Part shown: positions 1-6,562 of the stretch, one piece after another | Numbering within the stretch: position 1 is the first letter of the stretch | Layout of the letters: each line of letters starts with the position of its first letter | Assembly (NCBI GenBank): GCA_002422045.1 | Contig: DITG01000092.1 | Coordinates: 1 to 8,588, forward strand | From: Acholeplasmataceae bacterium UBA6190 | GTDB lineage: Bacteria; Bacillota_I; Bacilli_A; Acholeplasmatales; Acholeplasmataceae | Direction of reading: 5' to 3' | DNA: 8,588 bases | Notes under the pieces: generated by a model | Seen by the model: the letters and a program-made list of their open reading frames with translations, nothing else | The model's database searches: none | Told to the model about the DNA's origin: nothing | Position numbers and translations under genes: made by a program

Positions 1-1849
1 CATCAACAACAAGTGTGATAAGGCTGCCATAGTTGATTGTTTCCAGTGCTTTTACATGAATACGCTGTTCACGAGAAGCGATCAATGAAAGCGATACGTC
101 ATAGACAAATTCCTTTTGCATGGAGGATTCTTTGGCATGATTGAGAGCAAGCATCATGTTTTCATAACAAACTTCAGGATTTAAAATTTCATAACGTTCG
201 ATATCGATGTTGAAGATCCCCATTTTGATATCGATGTTGATGAAGTTTTTTTCAAGTGTGATCGGTTTTTCAAACTGTGTGATGATTTTGGTCGTCCACC
301 GCTTGATCCATGTGAATTCTTCAATATCTTTGAACAAGATGATGAAATTGTCGTTCTTGGTGTTATAAAGCGATGCTGGATAACCTTCTAGAGATAGACT
401 GAGTGTCTCAGCCAGAATGGAAAGGAAACGATCTCCATTTTTTTCACCGAGGAGCAGATTGATTTTTTCAAAGGATACGACATCGAGTGCCAAAAGCACA
501 TTCTTTTTTGACAATAGTTCCTTGTCGTCAAAAAGTGTCTGCAGATCTTGCATCAAACTGTTCAAGTTGGGTAGGTTGGTGTTGGTATTGAATAGTGCCA
601 TGTTTCGATATTCATCAAAACGGCCTTCGATGTGTGTGACATCATCGCCAATGAGCAAGTAACCACCGGTTGTACGAATCGGAACCCAGCGAATATATGC
701 TGTCTTGTTCGCACCCAAATCAAAGAGTGCAGTAAACGCACGCTGACGGTGAATCACATCTTGGATCGCGTCCAAATCGAAATCCTTCTTGATTTTGAAA
801 TCCTTGACATAATCGTAGATGTCATAATCTCCTAAGAGTTTTCTAAAACTTTGGTTATAGGCGATGATTTTGCCATTACCACGAATACGGATGATGTATG
901 GTTTTGCATAATAATGTGTCAGTTTTGCATTCTCGATGTCATTGATCTTTGTTTCCAGAATCTTAAAGAGGACAACAAGTGCTCCAGCAAACATAAGGAA
1001 GACAACAAAGAACAACGCCCATAGGATATTGACAAGGACTGTCATCGACTGTAAGACGACTTCCGTGTCATAAATCATCACCAGATAGAATTGTTTAGAT
1101 GAAAAGAGATTAGATAGCGGATTATAACTGATGATGGAATCTACTCCAAGGAAATCATGCTGTAACGCTCCAGAGTTGAATGCCAACAATTCACTTTTCA
1201 GATTGACAACCACTTCCGAATTTCGGTCAATATCGATATAATCGTAGAAAAAGCGAACATCAGATGTTGTAAAAGACTTATATAAAATCAGGTTGTCCTG
1301 ATACATGATGAAGAAATCTCTATGCTTTTCAGAAATCGATAGTAAGGATTGAAAATAGGGCTCTGCTTCAAAATAGGCGAGGACATCACCAATCTTGAAA
1401 AAGACATAAGGTGTAATATTGCCATTGATACCAAACGCATCATAAAATGAATAGATACTGATATCTTCACTGAAATCAATGGTACTGAAGTTATCGATAT
1501 ACGTGTAATTGATGCCTTCAATCACAAGTACGCGATCAGTCAACACCCCAAATCCGGAAAACGGAATCCCATTGGCAAATAACTCAGACTGATGCGCATA
1601 TAAAGTCTCGATGACATCCAGTGACTGGGTTTCGTAGGACTGAATCACCTGTTCCAGACGGTGATAATCGAATTCATACTGAGCATTGATTCGTCCTGCC
1701 ATGACTTTTCCGGATTCTACTGTGAGATCGATTGCTTTCTGGTTGATGAAATCTCTGGAGATCATCGTATAAGCAAAAACAACCACCACCATGAGCAGTA
1801 TGTACGAGAGGATGAATGCAATGGCTAATTTCCAGGTGTAGCGTTTCAT
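1..1849 (-). CDS. Membrane sensor with PAS-like and degenerate GGDEF domains (possible GGDEF-EAL protein), partial: 3' end beyond window
   Basis: I translated this open frame by hand. It runs without a stop from ATG at 1849 to the left edge (616 codons visible). Residues about 8-30 form a hydrophobic helix, about 31-268 an extracytoplasmic region of unrecognised sensor type, and about 269-297 a second helix. Residues about 316-405 look PAS-like (Gly326-Lys-Ile-Ile, Asn332, Phe335, Leu-Leu-Gly340). A GGDEF domain covers about 415-575. Its signature is KNDNF (498-502), so both glycines and the metal-binding Glu are lost, and the upstream RxxD inhibitory site is also absent. Asp456, Asn464 and Asp473, which match conserved metal- or GTP-contacting positions, remain. 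The domain is therefore probably a catalytically dead nucleotide-binding module. Residues 593-616 resemble the linker and first strand of an EAL domain, but too little is visible to be sure. A GdpP-like DHH output is an alternative, although GdpP has a much smaller outer loop. AAGGAG sits 5 nt before the start, and the gene has its own promoter. Confidence 0.85.
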   Translation of the reverse strand, partial: MKRYTWKLAIAFILSYILLMVVVVFAYTMISRDFINQKAIDLTVESGKVMAGRINAQYEFDYHRLEQVIQSYETQSLDVIETLYAHQSELFANGIPFSGFGVLTDRVLVIEGINYTYIDNFSTIDFSEDISIYSFYDAFGINGNITPYVFFKIGDVLAYFEAEPYFQSLLSISEKHRDFFIMYQDNLILYKSFTTSDVRFFYDYIDIDRNSEVVVNLKSELLAFNSGALQHDFLGVDSIISYNPLSNLFSSKQFYLVMIYDTEVVLQSMTVLVNILWALFFVVFLMFAGALVVLFKILETKINDIENAKLTHYYAKPYIIRIRGNGKIIAYNQSFRKLLGDYDIYDYVKDFKIKKDFDLDAIQDVIHRQRAFTALFDLGANKTAYIRWVPIRTTGGYLLIGDDVTHIEGRFDEYRNMALFNTNTNLPNLNSLMQDLQTLFDDKELLSKKNVLLALDVVSFEKINLLLGEKNGDRFLSILAETLSLSLEGYPASLYNTKNDNFIILFKDIEEFTWIKRWTTKIITQFEKPITLEKNFINIDIKMGIFNIDIERYEILNPEVCYENMMLALNHAKESSMQKEFVYDVSLSLIASREQRIHVKALETINYGSLITLVVD

Positions 1850-1854
1850 GACGT

Positions 1855-1860
1855 CTCCTT
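1855..1860 (-). promoter_or_regulatory. Ribosome binding site of the GGDEF-type sensor gene
   Basis: The minus strand reads AAGGAG, then five bases (ACGTC), then the ATG at 1849. This supports 1849 as the start, which also places the first transmembrane helix directly at the N-terminus. Confidence 0.8.
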
Positions 1861-1877
1861 GTCCTCAGTCTACTTTC

Positions 1878-1906
1878 ATTTTAGATGATTCATCGCACAA
1901 ATTCAA
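1878..1906 (-). promoter_or_regulatory. Sigma-A-type promoter for the GGDEF-type sensor gene
   Basis: On the minus strand a -35 element TTGAAT (1901-1906) is followed by exactly 17 bases and a -10 element TAAAAT (1878-1883). Each hexamer differs from the consensus by one or two bases. Transcription would start near 1871, giving a leader of only about 20 nt before the ATG at 1849, too short for a riboswitch. The site lies downstream of the lysine operon terminator, so the sensor gene has its own transcription start. Confidence 0.7.
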
Positions 1907-1961
1907 CCAATCCAAGTCATATCGCATTCGGGATGTCCCTTTTGCTTTAGCAAAGAAAAAA

Positions 1962-1978
1962 TCACATATTTTTCACAT
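1962..1978 (-). repeat. Short direct repeat upstream of the sensor promoter, possible operator
   Basis: ATGTGA occurs twice on the minus strand (1973-1978 and 1962-1967), one helical turn (11 bp) apart with an AT-rich spacer, about 55-70 bp upstream of the -35 element. The spacing would suit a regulator binding one face of the DNA, but a six-base repeat in AT-rich DNA can arise by chance. No regulator family is recognised. Confidence 0.25.
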
Positions 1979-2010
1979 GAATTCTCACGGTTTCTTTGAT
2001 TGAATAAACG

Positions 2011-2041
2011 AAATAAAAACAGTCCTTGATTCAAGAACTGT
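2011..2041 (-). terminator. Rho-independent terminator of the lysine/DAP operon
   Basis: On the minus strand ACAGTTCTTG (2041-2032) pairs with CAAGGACTGT (2028-2019) across a 3-nt loop. This gives a 10-bp stem with a single T-G wobble, followed at once by TTTTTATTT. It begins 13 nt beyond the stop codon of the aminotransferase gene. There is no T-tract on the plus-strand side, so it acts only on minus-strand transcripts. Confidence 0.92.
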
Positions 2042-2054
2042 CTGATCTATCGAT

Positions 2055-3233
2055 TCACTTCATGTCTAAGATTTGTTTGAATATTCTCAGAAATAGTTCG
2101 ATTTCATGCGTAGAAATCGTCAGTGGTGGGAGCAATCTGATGACATTTTTGTTGGTCACATTGAGCAATAATCCCGCTTTGAGTGCTCGGTTTTTCAACA
2201 ATTCTGCATCACCATCGATTTCGATACCGATCATCATGCCTTTACCTCTGATATCTTTAATCGAAGGCGAAGATTGCTTGATTTCATTTAAACCTTTGAA
2301 GAGCATATTGCTTTTGGATAGCAATGCATTTTGAAATCCTGCTGAGGAAAGTATCTCAAATGTTGCCAAACCTGCAGCACAGGACACAGGATTCCCACCA
2401 AAGGTGGAACCATGATCTCCAGGCTTTAAAACGTTCTCTAAGGCTTCTGAGACCAGCATGGCACCTAAGGGTAACCCACCACCAAGCGATTTTGCCAGTG
2501 CAAGCACATCAGGGACAATCGTTGTATGCTGATAGGCAAACATTTTGCCTGTACGCATCAGTCCGGTCTGTACTTCGTCAGCGATGATTAAAAACTGGTA
2601 AGTTTCTTTGAGTCTCACGATTTCGTTCAAAAACGCATCATTTAAGACATGAATACCGCTTTCGCCTTGTACCATTTCTAAAAAAATCGCGCATGTCTTT
2701 GAACTGATGGCATTCTTGAGTGCTTCAATATCATTTTTTTCGATATGATTCACTCCAGGCAACAGTGGTGCAAATGCTTCCTGATATTTCGGTTGACCCG
2801 TGAGCGACAATCCGCCCATGGTTCTTCCATGAAATGATTCATGGAGTGCGATCACTTCGAATTTGTCATCGGATATGGTTTTCCCATATTTTCTGGCTAG
2901 CTTTAAAGAAGCTTCAATGGCTTCTGTACCTGAATTGGTGAAAAACACTTTGGATGCGAAACTGTAATCGATCAGTTTTTTTGCCAGTTCATTTTGTGTC
3001 TCAGAAACAAAATAGTTCGATAGATGCATGTGTTTCTTGAGTTGAGCCTCAATGGCACGACGTACCTTGATGTTCGAATGTCCGACACTGTTGACGGCAA
3101 TCCCTGCATACATGTCCAAGTATTTCTTGCCTTGTTGATCGAAAATGTAGGATCCTTTGGCTTTTTTGACAACGATAGGCAACCTTTTATATGTATTTAA
3201 GACATAGGTAGAATCTTTGGTCAAGCTGTTCAT
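2055..3233 (-). CDS. ArgD-like class III aminotransferase, likely N-acetyl-LL-diaminopimelate aminotransferase
   Basis: This 392-residue protein is a PLP-dependent fold-type I, class III aminotransferase of the acetylornithine/succinyl-DAP group and has the usual full length. Visible family features are SGTEA (101-105, phosphate-binding loop), HGRTMG (135-140), ADEVQTG with Asp219 contacting the PLP ring nitrogen, ALAKSLGGG with the PLP-binding Lys248, and the ArgD-typical HGSTFGGNP (274-282). It is the last gene of the operon, 5 nt after dapH, with only a weak TAGG ribosome site overlapping the dapH stop, so translational reinitiation is likely. E. coli ArgD acts on both N-acetylornithine and N-succinyl-LL-DAP. 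The position directly after the N-acetyltransferase dapH makes glutamate-dependent amination of N-acetyl-2-amino-6-oxopimelate the best inference. Acetylornithine aminotransferase (argD), or both activities, is the alternative; no arginine gene is nearby. Confidence 0.88.
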   Translation of the reverse strand: MNSLTKDSTYVLNTYKRLPIVVKKAKGSYIFDQQGKKYLDMYAGIAVNSVGHSNIKVRRAIEAQLKKHMHLSNYFVSETQNELAKKLIDYSFASKVFFTNSGTEAIEASLKLARKYGKTISDDKFEVIALHESFHGRTMGGLSLTGQPKYQEAFAPLLPGVNHIEKNDIEALKNAISSKTCAIFLEMVQGESGIHVLNDAFLNEIVRLKETYQFLIIADEVQTGLMRTGKMFAYQHTTIVPDVLALAKSLGGGLPLGAMLVSEALENVLKPGDHGSTFGGNPVSCAAGLATFEILSSAGFQNALLSKSNMLFKGLNEIKQSSPSIKDIRGKGMMIGIEIDGDAELLKNRALKAGLLLNVTNKNVIRLLPPLTISTHEIELFLRIFKQILDMK

Positions 3234-3238
3234 GATGC

Positions 3239-3952
3239 CTACTTTCTCAGATCGTCTAGGATCTTCGTTTTCTCGATGGTTTTGTCATCTTTCATTTTGA
3301 TCAGTCGTGCAGGAGAACCTGCAACCACCTGATTGGGTAAGACATCTGTGGTGACGATTGCACCTGCAGCAACCACTGCGCCATCACCAACCTTGACACC
3401 TTCTAGAATAACCGCATTGGCACCGACCAAGACGTCGTTTCCGATGATGACCGGTAATTTGGAGGGTGGTTCTAAAACGCCTGCGACAACGGCACCTGCG
3501 CCGATATGGCAGTTGATACCAATCTCAGCGCGCGCTCCGACAACGGCATTCATGTCGATCATGGTTTTCGAACCGATGACCGCACCAATATTGATGACAG
3601 CACCCATCATGATGACTGCATCTTCACCGATAGTGGCATGTTCCCTGATGATGGCACCGGGTTCGATTCTTGCTTTGATTTTTGTGATATCCAAAAGCGG
3701 TATGGCAGAGTTTCTTCTGTCATATTCAATGACATGATCTTGAATGTGTGTTTGATTTTCTTTAAGCAAAAGATCAATGTCTTGCACTTCACCGAAAACA
3801 ATCATGGATTGATCATCACCAAAAAACTTAAGGTTGCCATAAGTCAAGCTTAACAATGAATGTCCCTTGATATACAGTTTGACGGGTGTTTTTTTCTTGG
3901 ATTCCTTGATGAATCGTGCGATTTCATAGGCATCCATCGTGAATGTGTTCAT
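3239..3952 (-). CDS. dapH: 2,3,4,5-tetrahydropyridine-2,6-dicarboxylate N-acetyltransferase
   Basis: The enzyme transfers acetyl from acetyl-CoA to tetrahydrodipicolinate, giving N-acetyl-2-amino-6-oxopimelate and committing the cell to the acetylated DAP branch. The protein has the DapD-type N-terminal domain (about 1-90) and a left-handed beta-helix of hexapeptide repeats (about 93-215), including NIGAVIG (121-127), the conserved MIDMNAVVG stretch (131-139), HIGAGAVVAGV (149-159) and EPPS (161-164). I place the start at 3952, giving 237 residues, rather than at the upstream in-frame ATG at 4015. AAGGAG (3961-3966) lies 8 nt before 3952, this ATG forms an ATGA overlap with the dapB stop, and the length then matches Bacillus DapH (about 236). 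The extra 21 residues from 4015 lie wholly inside dapB and look unlike the family N-terminus. An ATG at 3937 is less likely. Confidence 0.93.
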   Translation of the reverse strand: MNTFTMDAYEIARFIKESKKKTPVKLYIKGHSLLSLTYGNLKFFGDDQSMIVFGEVQDIDLLLKENQTHIQDHVIEYDRRNSAIPLLDITKIKARIEPGAIIREHATIGEDAVIMMGAVINIGAVIGSKTMIDMNAVVGARAEIGINCHIGAGAVVAGVLEPPSKLPVIIGNDVLVGANAVILEGVKVGDGAVVAAGAIVTTDVLPNQVVAGSPARLIKMKDDKTIEKTKILDDLRK

Positions 3953-4680
3953 GCGAGTAACTCCTTCAGTAAGTCTTGCATCTGGTAAAACCCTTTGGGT
4001 TGCTTGATGATCCATGATGCAGCTCTGAGCGCTCCATGGGCAAAAATCGTTCTTGACTGGGCGTGATGTGAAATCTCAATGGTTTCATCTGCTCCAGCAA
4101 AAAGAACGGTATGATCACCCACAATCGATCCCCCTCTTACAGCATGAATGGCGATATCTGAAGCCCTACGCTTCTCATGATGACCGTTCGTCATTTCAAG
4201 GGGTACATTAACTGAGGATACGATTGTGTTTGCCAAGTGTTTTGACGTTCCGCTCGGTGCATCAATTTTGTGGTGATGATGCTTTTCGATGATTTCAACA
4301 TCAAACTCAGGGACTAAGATCTTAGATATTTGTCTTAAGACATGTGAGACGACTTCGATACCAAAACTGTAATTGGCACTCATGAAAACAGGTAATTCAG
4401 TAGAAGCCTGACGAATCAGATTCAACTGACTTTCTGTGTGTCCAGTGGTTGCGATCACCAAAGGAGTATGATGTTTGAGTCCATAATTGATGATTTCTTC
4501 GATCATGAGAGGATGTGAAAAATCAATCAAGACATCAGCTCTTGGGACTGCATCAAGCGATGTATACGTTGCTTGCTTGAGATCGACATCATAAATATGT
4601 TTGACTTCTGGATTTTGTTTTAAGAGTTGGCAAACGAGACTGCCCATTTTGCCTTGCGAACCGATGATGGTGACGTTCAT
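3949..4680 (-). CDS. dapB: 4-hydroxy-tetrahydrodipicolinate reductase
   Basis: DapB reduces the DapA product to tetrahydrodipicolinate with NAD(P)H in the cytoplasm. The 243-residue protein begins with the dinucleotide-binding loop GSQGKMG (7-13). Next come LIDFSHP (51-57) and ATTGH (77-81), which line the cofactor site, and SANYSFGIEV (101-110). The catalytic signature is EKHHHHKIDAPSGTS (132-146), with the His cluster 134-137, Lys138 and the substrate-gripping DAPSGTS. All expected active-site elements are present and the length is normal or slightly short. The start codon shares one base with the dapA stop (TAATG), and there is no strong ribosome site, so translation is probably coupled to dapA. 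The end overlaps dapH as ATGA. Confidence 0.96.
   Translation of the reverse strand: MNVTIIGSQGKMGSLVCQLLKQNPEVKHIYDVDLKQATYTSLDAVPRADVLIDFSHPLMIEEIINYGLKHHTPLVIATTGHTESQLNLIRQASTELPVFMSANYSFGIEVVSHVLRQISKILVPEFDVEIIEKHHHHKIDAPSGTSKHLANTIVSSVNVPLEMTNGHHEKRRASDIAIHAVRGGSIVGDHTVLFAGADETIEISHHAQSRTIFAHGALRAASWIIKQPKGFYQMQDLLKELLA
3961..3966 (-). promoter_or_regulatory. Ribosome binding site that fixes the dapH start
   Basis: AAGGAG on the minus strand lies inside the last codons of dapB, 8 nt before the ATG at 3952. It is the main reason to prefer 3952 over the upstream in-frame ATG at 4015. Confidence 0.8.
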
Positions 4681-5564
4681 TATTTGTCACCAATCAGGTG
4701 ATACTGCTCAAGCACCGCTTTCAATTGAATGAGTGACTTAAGTTCGAGTTCTACCAAAGGTAATCTGACTGAACCCACCGGTTTTCCCATCAGATTGAGC
4801 GCTGTCTTCACTGGCACTGGATTGGATTCGATGAACATCGCTTGATGGAGTGCTCTTAAGTCGTGTGCAGATGTCACAGCATCTTGATTTCCTTCCAAGT
4901 AGTGCATGACGACATCATGGATCTTTTTAGGGATAATGTTTGCAGTCACTGAAATGACACCTTGTCCGCCTAAGGCAAGTACAGGAATGGTCTGATCATC
5001 ATTACCTGAATAGGTGATGAATCCTTTCGGACAGAGTTCAATCACTTTGGCAATCTGACTGATGTCTCCGGATGCTTCTTTGATGGCTTCGATGTGCTTG
5101 ATCTGAGCGAGTTCAGCAACCGTTTCAGGTAACAGATTGATACCGGTTCTGGAAGGCACATTGTATAAAATGATAGGGATGGATACGGATTCTGCAATGG
5201 CTTTGAAATGTGCGTAAAGTCCGCGTTGTGTGGGCTTGTTGTAATAGGGTGTGACTAGTAAAAGACCATCAGCGCCGACCGATTCTGCATATTTTGATAG
5301 TGCGATGGAATCTTTGGTGTTGTTAGAACCTGAACCTGCGATGATTTGAACGCGATGTTCAGCAACTTCGACTGCAAACTTGACAATATTTTTCTTTTCT
5401 TCCATCGAAAGTGTTGCAGACTCACCTGTTGTCCCAAAAACAATGATGGCATCAGTTTTCTCTTGAATATGCCAAAGAATCAACGCCTTGAGCACTTCAT
5501 AATTGACTTCTCCATCTTTGAAGGGTGTCACCAATGCGACACCGGATCCTTTGAATAGACTCAT
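4680..5564 (-). CDS. dapA: 4-hydroxy-tetrahydrodipicolinate synthase
   Basis: DapA condenses aspartate semialdehyde with pyruvate through a Schiff base, the first step specific to DAP and lysine. The 294-residue TIM-barrel protein has GTTGES (44-49, pyruvate carboxylate binding and the first Thr of the proton relay), TPYYNKP (105-111) with the neighbour-subunit relay Tyr at 107-108, YNVPSRTG (134-141) with catalytic Tyr134 and entrance Arg139, and IKEASGD (161-167) with Schiff-base Lys162. Length and motifs are canonical. AAGGAGGA (5571-5578) lies 6 nt before the start, and the start overlaps the asd stop as ATGA. Asd produces the DapA substrate, so the coupling makes functional sense. N-acetylneuraminate lyases share the fold, but the motifs and operon favour DapA. 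Confidence 0.97.
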   Translation of the reverse strand: MSLFKGSGVALVTPFKDGEVNYEVLKALILWHIQEKTDAIIVFGTTGESATLSMEEKKNIVKFAVEVAEHRVQIIAGSGSNNTKDSIALSKYAESVGADGLLLVTPYYNKPTQRGLYAHFKAIAESVSIPIILYNVPSRTGINLLPETVAELAQIKHIEAIKEASGDISQIAKVIELCPKGFITYSGNDDQTIPVLALGGQGVISVTANIIPKKIHDVVMHYLEGNQDAVTSAHDLRALHQAMFIESNPVPVKTALNLMGKPVGSVRLPLVELELKSLIQLKAVLEQYHLIGDK

Positions 5565-6562
5565 ATCAATTCCTCCTTGATCATATATTCCGCAATCTGG
5601 ATGGCATTGGTTGCGGCACCTTTTCTAACATTATCTGCGACAACCCAAAGATTGAGTGCATGATCTCTACTATCATCTAGTCTCAATCTGCCGACATGAA
5701 CCAAGTCATTGCCTGCTGCATCTTGTGGTGTCGGATATGTTTTTCCTTCATAAAAGATGATGCCAGAGTGATCTTTGAATGCCTGTTTGAGAGCGTTCAT
5801 GTCGATTGCTTTCTCACATTCGACATTGATGGATACACTGTGACCCACCACAACAGGAATTCTTACGCATGTTGCTGTCACAGGAAGTTTAGGTTTCCCA
5901 AGAATTTTTCTCGTTTCTTCAATCATTTTCTTTTCTTCTTTCGTATAACCAGAATCCAGAAAATCATCGATATGGGGGAAACAGTTTTCGTGAATCACTT
6001 TGGGATAAAACGCTGGTGCTTCACCGCGCTTGCCACGTTCGAGATCGAAGACACCTTTGTATCCCGAACCTGAAACTGCCTGATAAGAACTATAGATTAC
6101 TCGTTTGAGTTTAAATAAGTCATCAATCACTTTGAGTGGGACAACCGATTGAATGGTCGAGCAATTCGGATTGGCGATGATCATATCTGATTTTTTTAGG
6201 ATATGTCCATTACATTCTGGAACAATCAGTGGAATATTGGGCTTCATGCGCCATGCGGAAGAGTTGTCAATGACAACAGCACCCTTGGCTGCAGCAATTT
6301 CAGCAAACTTAAGTGATGTCTCACCCCCTGCGGAAAACAGAGCAATATCAAAACCTCGATCAAAGGATTGTTCATTCAGTGCTTCGACCGGGTATGTTTT
6401 TCCCTGAAATTCGATGGTTTTTCCAACGGATCTTTGGGATGCGAAAAATGAAATGTCAGAAATAGGAAAATGTCTTTCTTGAAGGACGCGAATGAAGGTT
6501 TCACCCACCATCCCTGTTGCACCCACAACAGCGACTCTATAGTGTTGTCTCATGTATGTCAT
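5561..6562 (-). CDS. asd: Aspartate-semialdehyde dehydrogenase
   Basis: Asd reduces aspartyl 4-phosphate to aspartate semialdehyde with NADPH. The 333-residue protein has the N-terminal nucleotide-binding loop GATGMVG (14-20), SAGG (77-80), NPNCST (131-136) with nucleophile Cys134, a substrate-binding stretch with SGSGYKG (164-170), and the RIPVVVGHS block (234-242) with substrate-binding Arg234 and acid/base His241. This is the standard single-domain-pair form. The start is uncertain. ATG at 6562 lies only 3 nt after AAAGGAG (6566-6572), while the next in-frame ATG at 6553 lies 12 nt after it, and neither spacing is ideal. Either way the gene overlaps the end of dapF (26 or 17 nt). Family N-termini fit both. 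The end overlaps dapA by 4 nt. Confidence 0.96.
   Translation of the reverse strand: MTYMRQHYRVAVVGATGMVGETFIRVLQERHFPISDISFFASQRSVGKTIEFQGKTYPVEALNEQSFDRGFDIALFSAGGETSLKFAEIAAAKGAVVIDNSSAWRMKPNIPLIVPECNGHILKKSDMIIANPNCSTIQSVVPLKVIDDLFKLKRVIYSSYQAVSGSGYKGVFDLERGKRGEAPAFYPKVIHENCFPHIDDFLDSGYTKEEKKMIEETRKILGKPKLPVTATCVRIPVVVGHSVSINVECEKAIDMNALKQAFKDHSGIIFYEGKTYPTPQDAAGNDLVHVGRLRLDDSRDHALNLWVVADNVRKGAATNAIQIAEYMIKEELI

Noticed and set aside
200..240. Fourteen-base exact repeat (GATATCGATGTTGA at 200-213 and 227-240)
   Set aside because: It encodes two NIDI segments nine codons apart in one beta-strand-rich part of the GGDEF domain, so coding similarity explains it. There are only two copies and no array.
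417..835. Small plus-strand frames of 67-81 codons
   Set aside because: They lie antisense to the long sensor reading frame, have no recognisable product and no convincing ribosome site.
1288..1521. Minus-strand 77-codon frame inside the sensor gene
   Set aside because: It overlaps the long continuous sensor frame in another phase and shows no family features.
1939..1960. Stem-loop (TTTGC/GCAAA) with an adjacent A-run that resembles a terminator
   Set aside because: The stem is only 5 bp, and no T-tract follows it on either strand in the direction of transcription; on the minus strand the T-run precedes the stem.
3333..3853. Plus-strand frames of 115-134 codons opposite dapH, rich in Thr, Pro, Ala and Met
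   Set aside because: Their composition mirrors the repetitive hexapeptide codons of dapH on the other strand, so they are antisense shadows.
3953..4015. N-terminal 21-residue extension of DapH from an upstream in-frame ATG at 4015
   Set aside because: It lies entirely inside dapB, has no visible ribosome site and is unlike the family N-terminus. The ATG at 3952 has a good AAGGAG and an ATGA overlap with the dapB stop.
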